This document shows, piece after piece, positions 22,311 to 32,420 of a stretch of DNA of 64,000 bases. Below the pieces are notes generated by a model. That model saw only the letters and a program-made list of their open reading frames with translations. It did not search any database and was not told the origin of the DNA. Each line of letters begins with the position of its first letter. The stretch's first letter is position 1. This DNA is from Pterois miles. Taxonomy: Eukaryota; Chordata; Actinopteri; Perciformes; Scorpaenidae. The stretch spans positions 4,966,001 to 5,030,000 of the forward strand of contig CAMQGK010000130.1 in assembly GCA_947000775.1 (NCBI GenBank), given 5' to 3'. A program made the position numbers and the translations under genes.

Positions 22311-22582
22311 CTTAGCTCCACCCTCTGGTGTCACTTCTGGCTGCGAAAAACCAAGATGGCGACAGCAAAAACCAAGGTGGTGTCAACCAACCACCAAGAT
22401 GGCGACAGCAAAAACCAAGGTGGCGTCAAGCAAAAACCAAGATGGCGACAGCAAAAACCAAGGTGGTGTCAACCAAAAACCAAGATGGCAACGGCCACAA
22501 TGCTTGAAGCATCAAACTGACAGTTCACAAACCAATGGGCAACGACACTGTGACTACGTCCACTTCCTATATACAGTCTGTG
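22311..22582 (+). mobile_element. Family G element with 7-unit array
   Basis: Left flank CTCCACCCTCTGGTGTCACT then TCTGGCTGC; array at 22346-22496; right flank ACAAACCAATGGGCAACGAC then GACTACGTCCACTTCCTATA. Left and right flanks match the copy at 56.9-57.3 kb. The array has seven 21-22-bp units that alternate between CCAAGATGGCGACAGC and CCAAGGTGGTGTCAAC types, a 43-bp dimeric period. Frames of the form K-P-R-W-x-Q / K-T-K-M-A-T across it are translated array, not protein. Confidence 0.85.
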
Positions 22583-24588
22583 CACACACTGAGGAAATTA
22601 TCACTTGAATTGATTACATTTAACAGCAACACTGCGGCTACTACAGATTTGTCAAGACCTCAAGTACACTGACCTTATTTTACCAATTTTGCCAAATTTT
22701 GTAATTCACAGCTGGCATTCTTTTCCATGTACTGAAAATATTTCATGGCTTGGGACAACACTACTTCATACTAATGAACATATAACAAATCTAAACAATG
22801 CATGCATTAATACAAAACACACTTTCTTTCCTCCAATTCCTAAAAACTGCCAGCAACACGGACCACCTAGGTGGAATCACCTCTGCAATGTCATATTTCA
22901 CCCAGGCACACTTCACGGCCCTCTAAATGAGAGCAAAATTGAATGTTGTGAGATTTCTTTAAACTATGGCTCCTTCATTTTCAAAACCAGACAGCGATGA
23001 AATTATAACATCTGCTGTACAGGCATCTGATTTTCTGCTCGGGTGGATACAAGGGAAAAACAGCTAAGAACCTGAAGAGCATTGAGTCTGAGAGGAGGGG
23101 GGAGGTGGCTGGATGATACAACGGACAAATGTGAGTGAGACCAGATCGCTGACCTCGGCACAGCCGTTGGCCTATAAGAGCTTTCATCTCGGAGATATGA
23201 GAAGAGGTAGAGGACGGCAGCACAGGTGTGCGTCACGCCGATAAGCTTCCCCCCAATTCATCCGCTCGCTGCCCTCCATCCCTCCCTCCTCACCTCCGTC
23301 TGATCCCATCTTTATCCTCGTCCTTTGTCTGCCTCTTCTCACTCACTCCACTTTCCTTCTGAAGCCCGAGCATAAGCCCAGATAGGACGGAGTGATATGA
23401 GTTGAATAAACCCCAGGAATTAATTTTCGAAACATCTCTCCCCTCTCGCCCTCCCTTCTTCTGGCTTCCTCGCTATCTTCCCATATTCTCTCTTTCTCCT
23501 TCAGCAATTTGATTGGGATGTCGAAAAAAAAAGTTTCTATAATGGAATATTTAATCCACCAAGCAAAACATAGTGAAATTAGAGGCCTGGTCTCACACAA
23601 TGATCACGAAATGTTCTAGCACTCTCTTGGCCTACCTATATTGATCGCCATGAAAAGGCCGATTTTCCTAAGCTGCATTGTTGGCTGTAAATTCAATACA
23701 CTTCATCCTCTACAAGTCCGAACCTATGAGGCTCTAGAATCCGTCAGCGGGATCAGAACCTGGTGCTGGAGTGCATTACCTCTCGACAATGAGTCGAGAT
23801 TTGATTTGATTCCGCTGTTCGCTTTTGAGCTTGAAGTTTGAAGTGACATGAAAAGAAACTAAGATTAGACTTCCCTCCACTCCATCTCAAGGTGGGTCCT
23901 GAGGGACGTGACGTAGGCGAGACCTGACGAGTGGGAAGCGCCATCCACCTCATCCCGTGGGAAAGTTACATAAGGACATACATATAATTGTGTGGGTGTT
24001 ATTGTTGGTGTCTGGGGAAACCACTGAAACCTGTAGTGACGATGTGTGAAAACTTCTGTCTTCTGTAAACTGAAGTCAAGCTCAGGCATATTGCATGACT
24101 GCCCTGTATATTGTTTTTAATGTGTGCATCTGTGGATAACAGCACGCTGAACAGGGCAAGACTAAGCAGGGATTCAATGCAGGACGCATTGGTATAGCCC
24201 TAAATGGCGCATGGTACAGGTTAATTCACAAGTCATTTTTCATGCAATAGGAAGGCCGTGCTTGCTTTAGGTGCGACATCTGTATGTCATGTAGTCTGTG
24301 CTGACTGCTTGGTGGGTGGGATGTGAGGTGGATGGGTCCAACAAACACAGAGCTTTTAACTAGGAGGCTGTTCTGGTTCCAAAGTGTTGTTGAGTTAATT
24401 TGATGTTATGTTAAATGTTTATGTTATGTTGTTTAAATGTATTTTACTTATTGTACTTTACATACGTAATTTAAGCCCAACCATGATTTTTTTTGTAAAT
24501 CTGCCTAAATCCAAGCCTCATACAATGTATGATATACAATTATATCTTACAAAATGATTATTCCTCCTTTTTTGTTTGTTTTCCTATG
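22583..24588. other. Unique sequence, candidate conserved non-coding blocks
   Basis: No named repeat. Stretches at about 22.85-23.03, 23.63-23.85 and 24.08-24.30 kb are complex and repeat-free (for example GGACCACCTAGGTGGAATCA near 22860). A pyrimidine-rich tract covers about 23.26-23.50 kb. Overlapping opposed frames at 22981-23236 and 23343-23600 show no domain. Confidence 0.3.
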
Positions 24589-25030
24589 AATGTCCAACAA
24601 CACACATCAGTTTCCATGTGTTACATGTATACAGTCTATTCAAAATAAACTTCCTCTAATCTTCACAGAAAACAACATCAGGTTTAGGCAACAAAATTAG
24701 CGAAGTTTAGGAAAAAATTGTGGTTTGGATTAAAATAACACCGGACATAACACTTAACATTAATTATGTACAAAAGTTACGTGATACGATACGTAAATAA
24801 ATCAATGTTGACTTCTGGTTTCACTCAAACGCCGGTCTCCTGGGCAACAGTCTGGTGTTTTTGTTCCAACCATCCACCCTGACCTCCTTCCTACACAGTA
24901 TTTGCTGCTACTTATATTTCCAGGCTTACGATTATGTTAATTACACACAAATTGATTTTGTGGGATATATACTAATTACAGTGTATTACTTTTGGTAAGT
25001 ATAGCCACGAACAGTGTAAGAGACTAGCCT
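24589..25030 (+). repeat. Family H dispersed repeat, copy 1
   Basis: Colinear with 55784-56165: TTTTCCTATGAATGTCCAAC, TGTTACATGTATACAGTC, AGGTTTAGGCAACAAAATTA, AAAATTGTGGTTTGGATTAA, GACTTCTGGTTTCACTC, CTGACCTCCTTCCTACACAG and GTGTATTACTTTTGGTAAGT occur in the same order in both. It carries one GGTTTAGGCAACAAA core, linking it to family B. About 440 bp; no frame. Confidence 0.75.
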
Positions 25031-25160
25031 GATTGTGTTGACTGCAATGGAAATGCATGCACCGCGTAAATATGCCATACTCTACGGCTATGTAGAGCTA
25101 TGTAGACTAAAAAGTGAGAAAAGCTGCTTTCATGCAAAACCGCAAACATCAAACTCACAG
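25031..25160. other. Unassigned spacer
   Basis: Short sequence between two repeats; nothing recognised. Confidence 0.3.
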
Positions 25161-25530
25161 GTTGACAGTCAGTGGGTCACCAAAGTCAGTAGGATTCATC
25201 AACTGGGAATCACAATTTTCTGTACAAAATTTTGTGCCAATCCATGCTGTAGATGTTGAGATAAATTCAAGTTTTAGCCTGCCGGTGGCCCTAAAAGTCA
25301 GGGATCATCAAAGTCTTTTAAATTGATTCCCTGAATGGTTATACCAAATTTCACGGCCAACCAATAGTTGCTGAGACACACACATCCTAACAATATCAAC
25401 CTCATGGTGGTGCTAGATCAGAGGATCACCAAAGTCAGTGGGATTCATCATCTGGGGACAATGAATATCTGTATAAAATTACATGGCTAACCGTCCAACA
25501 GTTGTTGAATCTGAACATTTCACCAAACAT
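25161..25530 (-). repeat. Family C repeat, three ~125-bp tandem units
   Basis: CAAAGTCAGTAGGATTCATC-type starts occur at 25181, 25309 and 25430, so units are 128 and 121 bases. Each contains CTGTACAAAATTTTGTGCCA-like and AACAGTTGTTGAAT-like blocks. The reverse complement of these blocks is at 45.28-45.47 kb, where the same family lies in the other orientation. Confidence 0.75.
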
Positions 25531-26190
25531 TTGGGGGGAAATCACAGTGTGCATTTTTAAATTAAATTATTAATTTCAAACGCAAGATTATATAACACTA
25601 AAAACCATAGTAGCCCCTCCTGCAAAAACATTGTCAACCAGGAACAGGAGCACATATTGAGCGAGGAACAGGGATCAAAAAAACATGAATTTCAAATCTC
25701 AATCCACATACCTCATTCATAACTCATTGGTCTGCCACAAAACACACAAAAAACACCACTAAAAACAACTGAAAGCCTTCCAGCTGTTGGAGGCAGAGAG
25801 GGCCTGACTGGTGACATTGTCAAAATTCAGCTCGGGAAACAAAACAGCATCAAGCATTGAGCAGAGTTCATCTGTTCAGTCATCTTTGCCGGTAAGACGC
25901 TGGAGAAAAACAACATAAAAATGCAGCAGTATATTTTTTTGCTTACAATTTTGCCAGAAAGTTTCCTTTTGTTCACTGCATTGCTGAAGGACTCCTCTGC
26001 ATAGGCGTAGAGGACACTAACAGTGACATAGAACAGCAGAAAAGGAATAATCTCCACAATGCAACACAACATATGATAGTTTTGACCCGCAAGCTATTTT
26101 GGTTTGATTCCTTGGCACACATTTCTTCAGTTTGGAGGCAAACTGCTGAGCTCACTTGTCAGTGATGGAAGGTTGAACTCTATGTACTGA
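25531..26190. other. Unassigned sequence
   Basis: No recognised repeat. The minus-strand frames at 25827-26155 overlap in two phases and have no known signature. Confidence 0.35.
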
Positions 26191-26600
26191 CTCGTTCTCT
26201 CATCACTGTCTGTGGAAATGCAGTTCAAACTTGTTGACCTCAGTCAGATTTTATGGCAATGCATAGGTTAAGTGCTGCCATAGAGGGGATGGCATCCGTG
26301 CCCTCCTACTTAGAATGGAGGCCATTTGGATTTATTCACTGGACATACTGGCACCAAAAGGACTTAATGAGGGCTTTGACATTTGTTCCCCTCTCTAATA
26401 ATTATGCTGTTAGAGGATCTTCGGCTCGGCTATAACCTTCCTCTAATGGAACTGTATGCTCATCTGTCATTGGGGTTTGTACTGTATAATGTATCTGACC
26501 TTATGGGCAATCATTTTTACAGACAAAGACAAAAGTGGTCGCAGAAGTTCAAGGGTGTTGCGCACTTAGGTGTGATTTTTTTTTTCATACACAAAACCCA
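26191..26600. other. Candidate conserved non-coding element
   Basis: Some 400 bases of unique sequence with TCTAATAATTATGCTGTTAG near 26394 and AGGCCATTTGGATTTATTCA near 26320. The two overlapping plus-strand frames here are in different phases, arguing against coding. Among unique stretches in this window it is one of the most enhancer-like in texture. Confidence 0.35.
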
Positions 26601-26639
26601 GACAGGAAATTGAATAAAGAGCAATAAGCCCCTATCTTC

Positions 26640-27110
26640 TCATTTGGTACTTCTTATCCAGTTAGCTTAACTTAGCAAAAGACTGCAAGCCGAGGGAAAA
26701 CTAGGTTTACCCCAGTTTTCAGTCTTGTGCTAAGCTAAGCTAAGCTAATGTGCTGCTGGTGGTAGCATAATATTTAACGTACAGACATGAGAGTGGGCTC
26801 AATCCTCTCATCTAATTCTCACAGATAAAGTGAATAAGTGTATTTTCCAAAGTGTTGAAGTTAGGGCTACATCAATACCGAATCAGATATTGGGCCAATA
26901 CTGACTAATTGCTGGAATGGGTAACGATGACAATGGAGCCAATCCATTCAACTCAATGTTTATATAATACAGTATATACCAGAATTTTAATCTGTACCTT
27001 TCAGATGTTTAAATATCGGATCGGTACTCTGTATTGGCTAGCCCTGGTAAAGTATTGAGTATGAAACAGTTGGATCGGTGCATCCCTAGTTGAACTGTTC
27101 CTTTAAGGCT
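26640..27110 (+). repeat. Family D repeat, copy 2, interrupted by a hAT MITE
   Basis: Left part 26640-26861 contains CAGTCTTGTGCTAAGCTAAG, ACGTACAGACATGAGAGTGG, ATCCTCTCATCTAATTCTCA and GTATTTTCCAAAGTGTTGAA. The family continues after the insertion at 27089 with GAACTGTTCCTTTAAGG. Rejoining the halves restores an expected family D order, showing that D was here before the MITE. Confidence 0.8.
26862..27088. mobile_element. Nested 227-bp hAT MITE with 8-bp duplication
   Basis: Starts TAGGGCTACATCAATACC and ends GGATCGGTGCATCCCTA; reversed, the end reads TAGGGATGCACCGATCC, giving a 17-base terminal inverted repeat with five mismatches. Flanks GTTGAAGT (26854-26861) and GTTGAACT (27089-27096) are an 8-bp duplication with one mismatch. 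It lies inside a family D element. No coding capacity. Confidence 0.85.
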
Positions 27111-28539
27111 GAAACACTTCCCTTTGTGGCTTTTTCGTGGCAGTAAAAATGTATCAGTGAAAAAAAAAATGTTTATTCATTTTTTTCTACTAATCTCAAG
27201 CTTCTTCTAAAACTGTACAATGCTGAGCTTTAAGGGAAATCTGTCTGGATATAAGGAGACACTGAATGTGTCCAATGAACCTCCAGTGACCAGGATATTT
27301 TGAATGTGGTCCAGACTACCTTAATTCAGCCCCGGTCAATCTCAGAACCCATCAACAGTGGGTCCGCTTTTTCTGCTCATTGTTTACAGTCTGATTAGCA
27401 ACTTAAGATGCGAGACTGGAGTTGGAGTCGAGAAATGACATGTACGACCGGATCGTTTCACAAGTAGCCAGTTTACAAGCTCAGTTTAAATCAATAAAAA
27501 CCTAAATCGCCAAATGATAGCTGATGGGTTCCCAGATTGGATTTAAGCCAAAGCATTCTGCTTTTTGCTCTGACACGGACTGTTTACCTGCATTCAACCA
27601 AAGCCTGCTTGAACATGACTGGATAATGCCACTTGGCAATAAAACAAGCATATGGTGTCCATTACAACGATCCGCATTAGTTTGGGCCAACAGAAACTCT
27701 GATGTGACTGTGACACATCATGTCGAGTCATATCGAGCAACCGTGACGGGAGACTAAAATGCGTCATGTGTCGACACTAAGACGGCTAAACTACATCTGA
27801 TTACAAAGCACCTGAAAAATCAGGGCAAAACAAAGTGGCATTAACATGATTCAAACTGTGTTTCTGTTTCTATCAAACAGGTCTGAAGTGTTTGGGTTGA
27901 TGTTTTAGAAAACAATTTCAATGGCATCAAGTGCAAATGGTATTAAGCATTATTGTTAATCAATGTTACGATTATGAAGGGGTCCTTGGAATATTTTCTC
28001 CCTTGATGCGGTGGCTGGCCTCAGAAAGCCTGAATGCCGGATCTGTTTATAGCGATAAAGCCCCAGTAAACTCACAAAATGAGCATTTTCAACAGAGACA
28101 TACTACAGATCCTGTGTACCCTTTGACATCAGAGATATCTGAGGCCCATTGCATGCTATAAAAAAATGTAATGCTACTGAGGACACCAACAAAAGTGGAC
28201 CACATGGAGATAAACAAAACTTTCGTTGCTAGATAGAAAGGACAAAAAAAATCCAAAAGGAATTGAGACCAAGACAAACACAAAACACATCCAAGCTGTC
28301 AAAAAAGCGGTTTCAAGAAGACCATGTGTAAGACAGCCGGCTACCATGTGTAACAGCACAAACTGTCGCTGTAATCTTATCTGTCGCAGTGTTGCTGCAT
28401 CAGTGTCCCCAAGACAACCCCCGGTCCATTTATTTCTTCTTGGCAAATAAAGTTATTCCACATCTGAACGGCGGGGAGACAAATTCCCATGTGTCCCAGA
28501 TAATGGCGATTGACTCGTTTGCCACTTCAAGCACAGAGA
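27111..28539. other. Unassigned sequence
   Basis: No recognised repeat or gene. Several overlapping frames on both strands between 27.5 and 28.5 kb have no family signature. Confidence 0.35.
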
Positions 28540-28700
28540 AAACGTGGTGGAGCCCGCCGCAAGGAGCGGCACATACATCACGCGACTGCGCCACTCAGAG
28601 CGAAACACACACAGCGCGGCGTGCTCATTAACCTTTGGACGGGCACCTGAACGTGTGTTCGCCGCTTGTCCTGCCGCGACAGATGAAGCTCAGGATGACA
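28540..28700. promoter_or_regulatory. CpG-dense segment
   Basis: About 17 CpG in 150 bases, including CACGCGACTGCGCC near 28578, ACAGCGCGGCGTGCTC near 28611 and GCCGCGACAG near 28673. The surrounding sequence is CpG-poor. A 171-codon stop-free stretch follows on the plus strand (28635-29150) but opens with TTG and has no recognisable domain, so no gene is called. Could be a promoter or enhancer. Confidence 0.35.
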
Positions 28701-29849
28701 GAGTGTGCCTGTCTCTGTCTTGATCACACAGCCACCTACGCATTACAGAGGCTTCACATACATACCTCCACCTGCACAAGACTCAGACGTGCATCAAAAC
28801 TGGTGATTTTAAATTTGTTTGCTTGCTCATGCACACGCTCACGGCTGGACAACAGATCAAAGGTAGGGAACATTTTCCATAAAATTGCTTTCCATAAAAC
28901 TACTTCATCCCAGAAATTTCTGAGTGAAAGAGAGACAGTGTCGCATATATTCATGAGGAACACTGCAGAACATCACAAAGTGCTCAACAGGGAAGCCAAG
29001 GACACCATGAACGCAATTAACAACCAGGAGAAGCGGCGAAAAAACAACGCAAAAAATCGGAAATCGAAAAAGTGTGTTTGTGTGCTGTTTTGTGGGGGCG
29101 GCTGCATGCACTGTATGTCTGTCTTTACCATTGTGCCTGTCCCATTGTAAATCCATTCTCACATGTTTTTTCTCCCCCGCCCTCCCCTTCTTTTCTCTCA
29201 GACTAATGTACATAAACAACACAAGACAAATCACCGGAGAGGCTGAAAGAAAATGGAAGCAGCGGTTCTTGCACTAATGTTGCTTGGCAACCAGACCAAG
29301 GTGATTTAGTAATTGAATGCATTCTGTGAATATTTGTTCTGGAAGTGGCGTGTCCAGCGCTGGAGCCAGTAAATGCCTGAGTAAATGCGCCAGGCACGAC
29401 TGTTTTGGGAATTATTTTGGATACAGGATGTAGGCTTGTGGGCTTTAAATCCTCAGGCCTACGATTTAAGCAAATCCAGGTAATGGAAGTTAATGAGTAA
29501 TGCTCCTCTTACAACCTTTAACATTAACCCCTTTTCATTCCCTCTTTTTTTAGAGGGGTAGTGGTGGGAGCCGGGATGTTCAGAGGTGGATAAAAAGTCA
29601 ACAGTAGATGCCACAGAGAAGTGGTGTATAACATCTGAAAGCTGGAAACGTGATGAGTAATTTGAGATGCAGCTCAGCACCGTGTGTCAAGATGTTCTCA
29701 TCATTAAGAGGGAATAAAAAAATTAATTAAATATTTCAAAGTGTACAAGAGCGCAGAATATGATGATATAAGATTGTGATTGTTGTTGCAGCTCAACAAT
29801 TGATAAAAATTAGTAATCCCTCCAAAACACCACATTAAGACACCAAGAC
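28701..29849. other. Unassigned sequence
   Basis: Contains the stop-free 28635-29150 stretch described above, whose C-terminal part is Lys/Asn/Arg-rich and then Cys/Val-rich from a GTGTTTGTGTG run. Nothing else recognised. Confidence 0.35.
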
Positions 29850-30385
29850 CTTGAGGAACACCATAAAAAGCCCTGCAGTGATTTGGTATCAAAGACTTTT
29901 GACATTTGGAGATTTCTGCAGGGGTTGCATTTTTCAGTAATTGGATGGCGAGCACTTCTGTTGCGTAAACTGCTCAGAAACCCCCTTATTATCAGTCTAG
30001 CTAGGAAAGCCATCCATCCTCTGAATTATCTAGGTTTCTAGTTTGTGAGGCCACCACAGGTCATTTTATACAGTGAGGCCAATGGCCACTATGGAGACTA
30101 GCTTCATCACACATGAATAGAGTTGGGCTCACTGGATCCACCAGAGTCTCAGCTTCACAGTGATAACAAATTTATGTAATTCAAGACAGTTTAGGGACCC
30201 CAGGGGGAGAGTCGTGGCTACCCATAGAAACCATTTTCATTCACATATCTGGAGGTCAGAGGTTGAGGGACCCCTTTAGAAATGGACATGTCAGTTTTTC
30301 CTCGCCAAAATTTAGCATAAATTTGTAGCGTTATTTAGCATTCTTCCCGACAAGCTAACAACGATGACACTGAAAGCTAAGCCCG
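29850..30385 (+). repeat. Family E dispersed repeat, copy 1
   Basis: Successive phrases CTGCAGTGATTTGGTATCAA, ATTTCTGCAGGGGTTGCATT, TATGGAGACTAGCTTCATCA, GGGCTCACTGGATCCACCAG, CACATATCTGGAGGTCAGAG and CTCGCCAAAATTTAGCA belong to a common fish repeat I recall. The last third aligns with copy 2 at 37.96 kb. Overlapping minus-strand frames inside are not proteins. Confidence 0.65.
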
Positions 30386-30900
30386 TAAAAACCTCTGAAA
30401 GACAGAGTAGCCGCAGCACAAAACTGTGCTTCTATTGAGTAGGTATAAATATGAATATACAGTAAGAGAAGAATTATCTGACAAAGAGCATCTATATATT
30501 TTTTCCTGGTATGAAAATAAAAGGTAAAGCTCTATCTGGTGCTATACATCTCTATCAAATCAAAGGCAGCTAATTAATGATTGAAAGCATTTCCAAGGAC
30601 ATTTAAAGACTGAAAGCATCACAGATAAAAACCTACAGAAGGAGTTGATGGCATCATTAATGCACAGCAGACAATTCATCTTGTATTCTCTCTTAAAGCT
30701 CTCAAGTCTTAAAGGTCCGCTGGTCTGGGGGATCATTTATTTAACAGAACAAATGTGTGGGAGCTACAGCCAAACTTCATTTCCATTTCACCAGCCGAGA
30801 AATATATGAAGTTAAGTAATGCAGTTTGCAATTCTATCAGAGCTTAGAAACTAAATTTAACATTGGGAAAGTATGAAATATAACCTATTTGAGCCAATAG
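30386..30900. other. Candidate conserved non-coding element
   Basis: Unique AT-rich but complex sequence with CAGCTAATTAATGATTGAAA near 30568 and GGCATCATTAATGCACAGCA near 30650. Several homeodomain-type cores and no repeat. Texture only. Confidence 0.35.
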
Positions 30901-31920
30901 AGAAGGGACGGTGTTTCAACCCATTGCACCATCCTTCAATCATGAAGCAGCCTTTAATTCACTATCTGTCTTTTGTTGTAGCTGCCCTTTGAGGTATACA
31001 GTAGCTGAAAATAGTCTGGCAAATTCTCACCACATGTATCCTTTGGATTCGTTCATTTGTTTTTACAGAAAAGTAGCGGGACAGTAGTAATGTGCCCTTG
31101 CGCTTTATTGCTGTACAGTTTGCAACTTTAAAAGCCCATTGCGAACATGCACCTTGTGTAAATGTATTGTCGATTTATATGTTGGCCTTGTGTGAATTGA
31201 GTTACTTTTACATAAAAGTTGAAGGGGTATTCCCCAGGTGTGAAGTATTGCGTGAGTATTTCTGTAAAATGTGCTGTCATGCCCGAATGAACCATAACGA
31301 ACATTACACAATATATCAATGGAGACCCGGACGTGACGATAATGCAAGCCATGCCGTTGGGACCCCGTGATCGAGTCATGTGACCAAGTGGACGCTACTG
31401 CACATATGTGGAAGTCCCAGAGGATCCGGGTACTTTTCCAGACCTGGAAGTCTACCCAATGACGCTAAGCAACATTCATAGGAATGAACAGGGCCCTGCC
31501 TCCAAAGCTGCATCCACTTCTCTTTATACATCCAAAGATGCTTTCTACCCTCCAAAACTGGCAGCGTGCCCCAGAATGCTCCACGATTCCCATTTCCTAT
31601 TAGCTTAGCAACATCTTCTTTGCTATATGTGTATTGTGGAAATACAGACCTCACAACAGCAACTACATAAAGTGTAACTGGTGAGACGCAGGATGTAATT
31701 AATCTGAGAGTGATGCACCAAACGCTTCATGTAGCACCTTTAAGGTTCTAGGATTAGAGGTTAGAAATCAATATAATCAATGGGAAGTCCTCAAGAGGAC
31801 AGACATAAATACACAAAAGCATATGTAGAACAAGTATTAACTTTACATATTTCCCTTTATCAACCAGCACTGATATGCAAAATAAAGGTAGAACAATTAC
31901 AGTATGAATGAAAATACAAT
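30901..31920. other. Unassigned sequence
   Basis: Overlapping opposed frames at 31092-31379 and 31376-31654 show no signature. The phrase near 31470 (CATTCATAGGAATGAACAGG) resembles common fish repeats, without an alignable copy in the window. Confidence 0.3.
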
Positions 31921-31924
31921 TGTC

Positions 31925-32238
31925 GGCCACATAATTAGGTACACCTTGCTATTTTCATCCACACAACTGCTGCTCACTGGATATTTTCTCTTCTTCCAGA
32001 GATGGTTGTGTGTTAAATCCCAGTAGATCAGCAGTTTCTGAAATACTTAGCAACAACCATACCACGTTCAAAGTCTCTTAAATCCCCTTTCTTCCCCATT
32101 CTGATGCTCAGTTTGAACTTCAGCAAGTTGTCTTGACCACGTCTACATGCCTGAATGCATTGAGTTGTGGCCATGTGATTGGCTGATTAGTTATTTGTGT
32201 TAACAAGCAATTGAACAGGTGTACCTAATTATGTGGCC
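31925..32238 (-). mobile_element. Mariner/Tc1-type deletion derivative with HTH remnant
   Basis: A terminal inverted repeat starts GGCCACATAATTAGGTACAC at 31925 and is matched perfectly over about 22 bases by the reverse complement of 32217-32238. Total 314 bp. The minus strand retains the start of the transposase: M-G-K-K, then D-F-E-R-G-M-V-V, then S-I-S-E-T-A-D-L-L-G-F, the N-terminal helix-turn-helix of the family. The rest, including all catalytic residues, is deleted and the left terminus follows soon after. It is non-autonomous. Confidence 0.85.
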
Positions 32239-32336
32239 AGTGAGCGAAATAGATCTATTTCCTTTAGTGAGTATGATTATGATACTGTAGTTGACCACCA
32301 GGTGTCACTGTTAACTCACAGCAGCCCTTCCCCCAG
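32239..32336. other. Short unassigned spacer
   Basis: Flank of the mariner derivative; nothing recognised. Confidence 0.3.
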
Positions 32337-32420
32337 CTGGGCACATCCCTCCCCCTCTTACTCCCTCCATGCTTCCCTTCCTCTCTCTCTCCTCCCTCCC
32401 TCCTTCCTTCCTTCTCTCCA
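32337..32420. repeat. Polypyrimidine tract, (CCTT)n-like
   Basis: Nearly all C and T on the plus strand, with CTCTCTCT and CCTTCCTTCCTT sub-runs at 32380-32412. The Ser/Pro/Leu-rich apparent frame at 32233-32553 is translated from it. Confidence 0.85.

Noticed and set aside
22284..22608. Overlapping frames with K-P-R-W / K-T-K-M-A-T repeats
   Set aside because: They are translations of the family G array in several phases at once; the same happens at 56864-57316.
28635..29150. 171-codon plus-strand frame, longest but one in the window
   Set aside because: Opens with TTG, no domain, simple-sequence-like C-terminus. Kept only as a CpG-island-linked observation.
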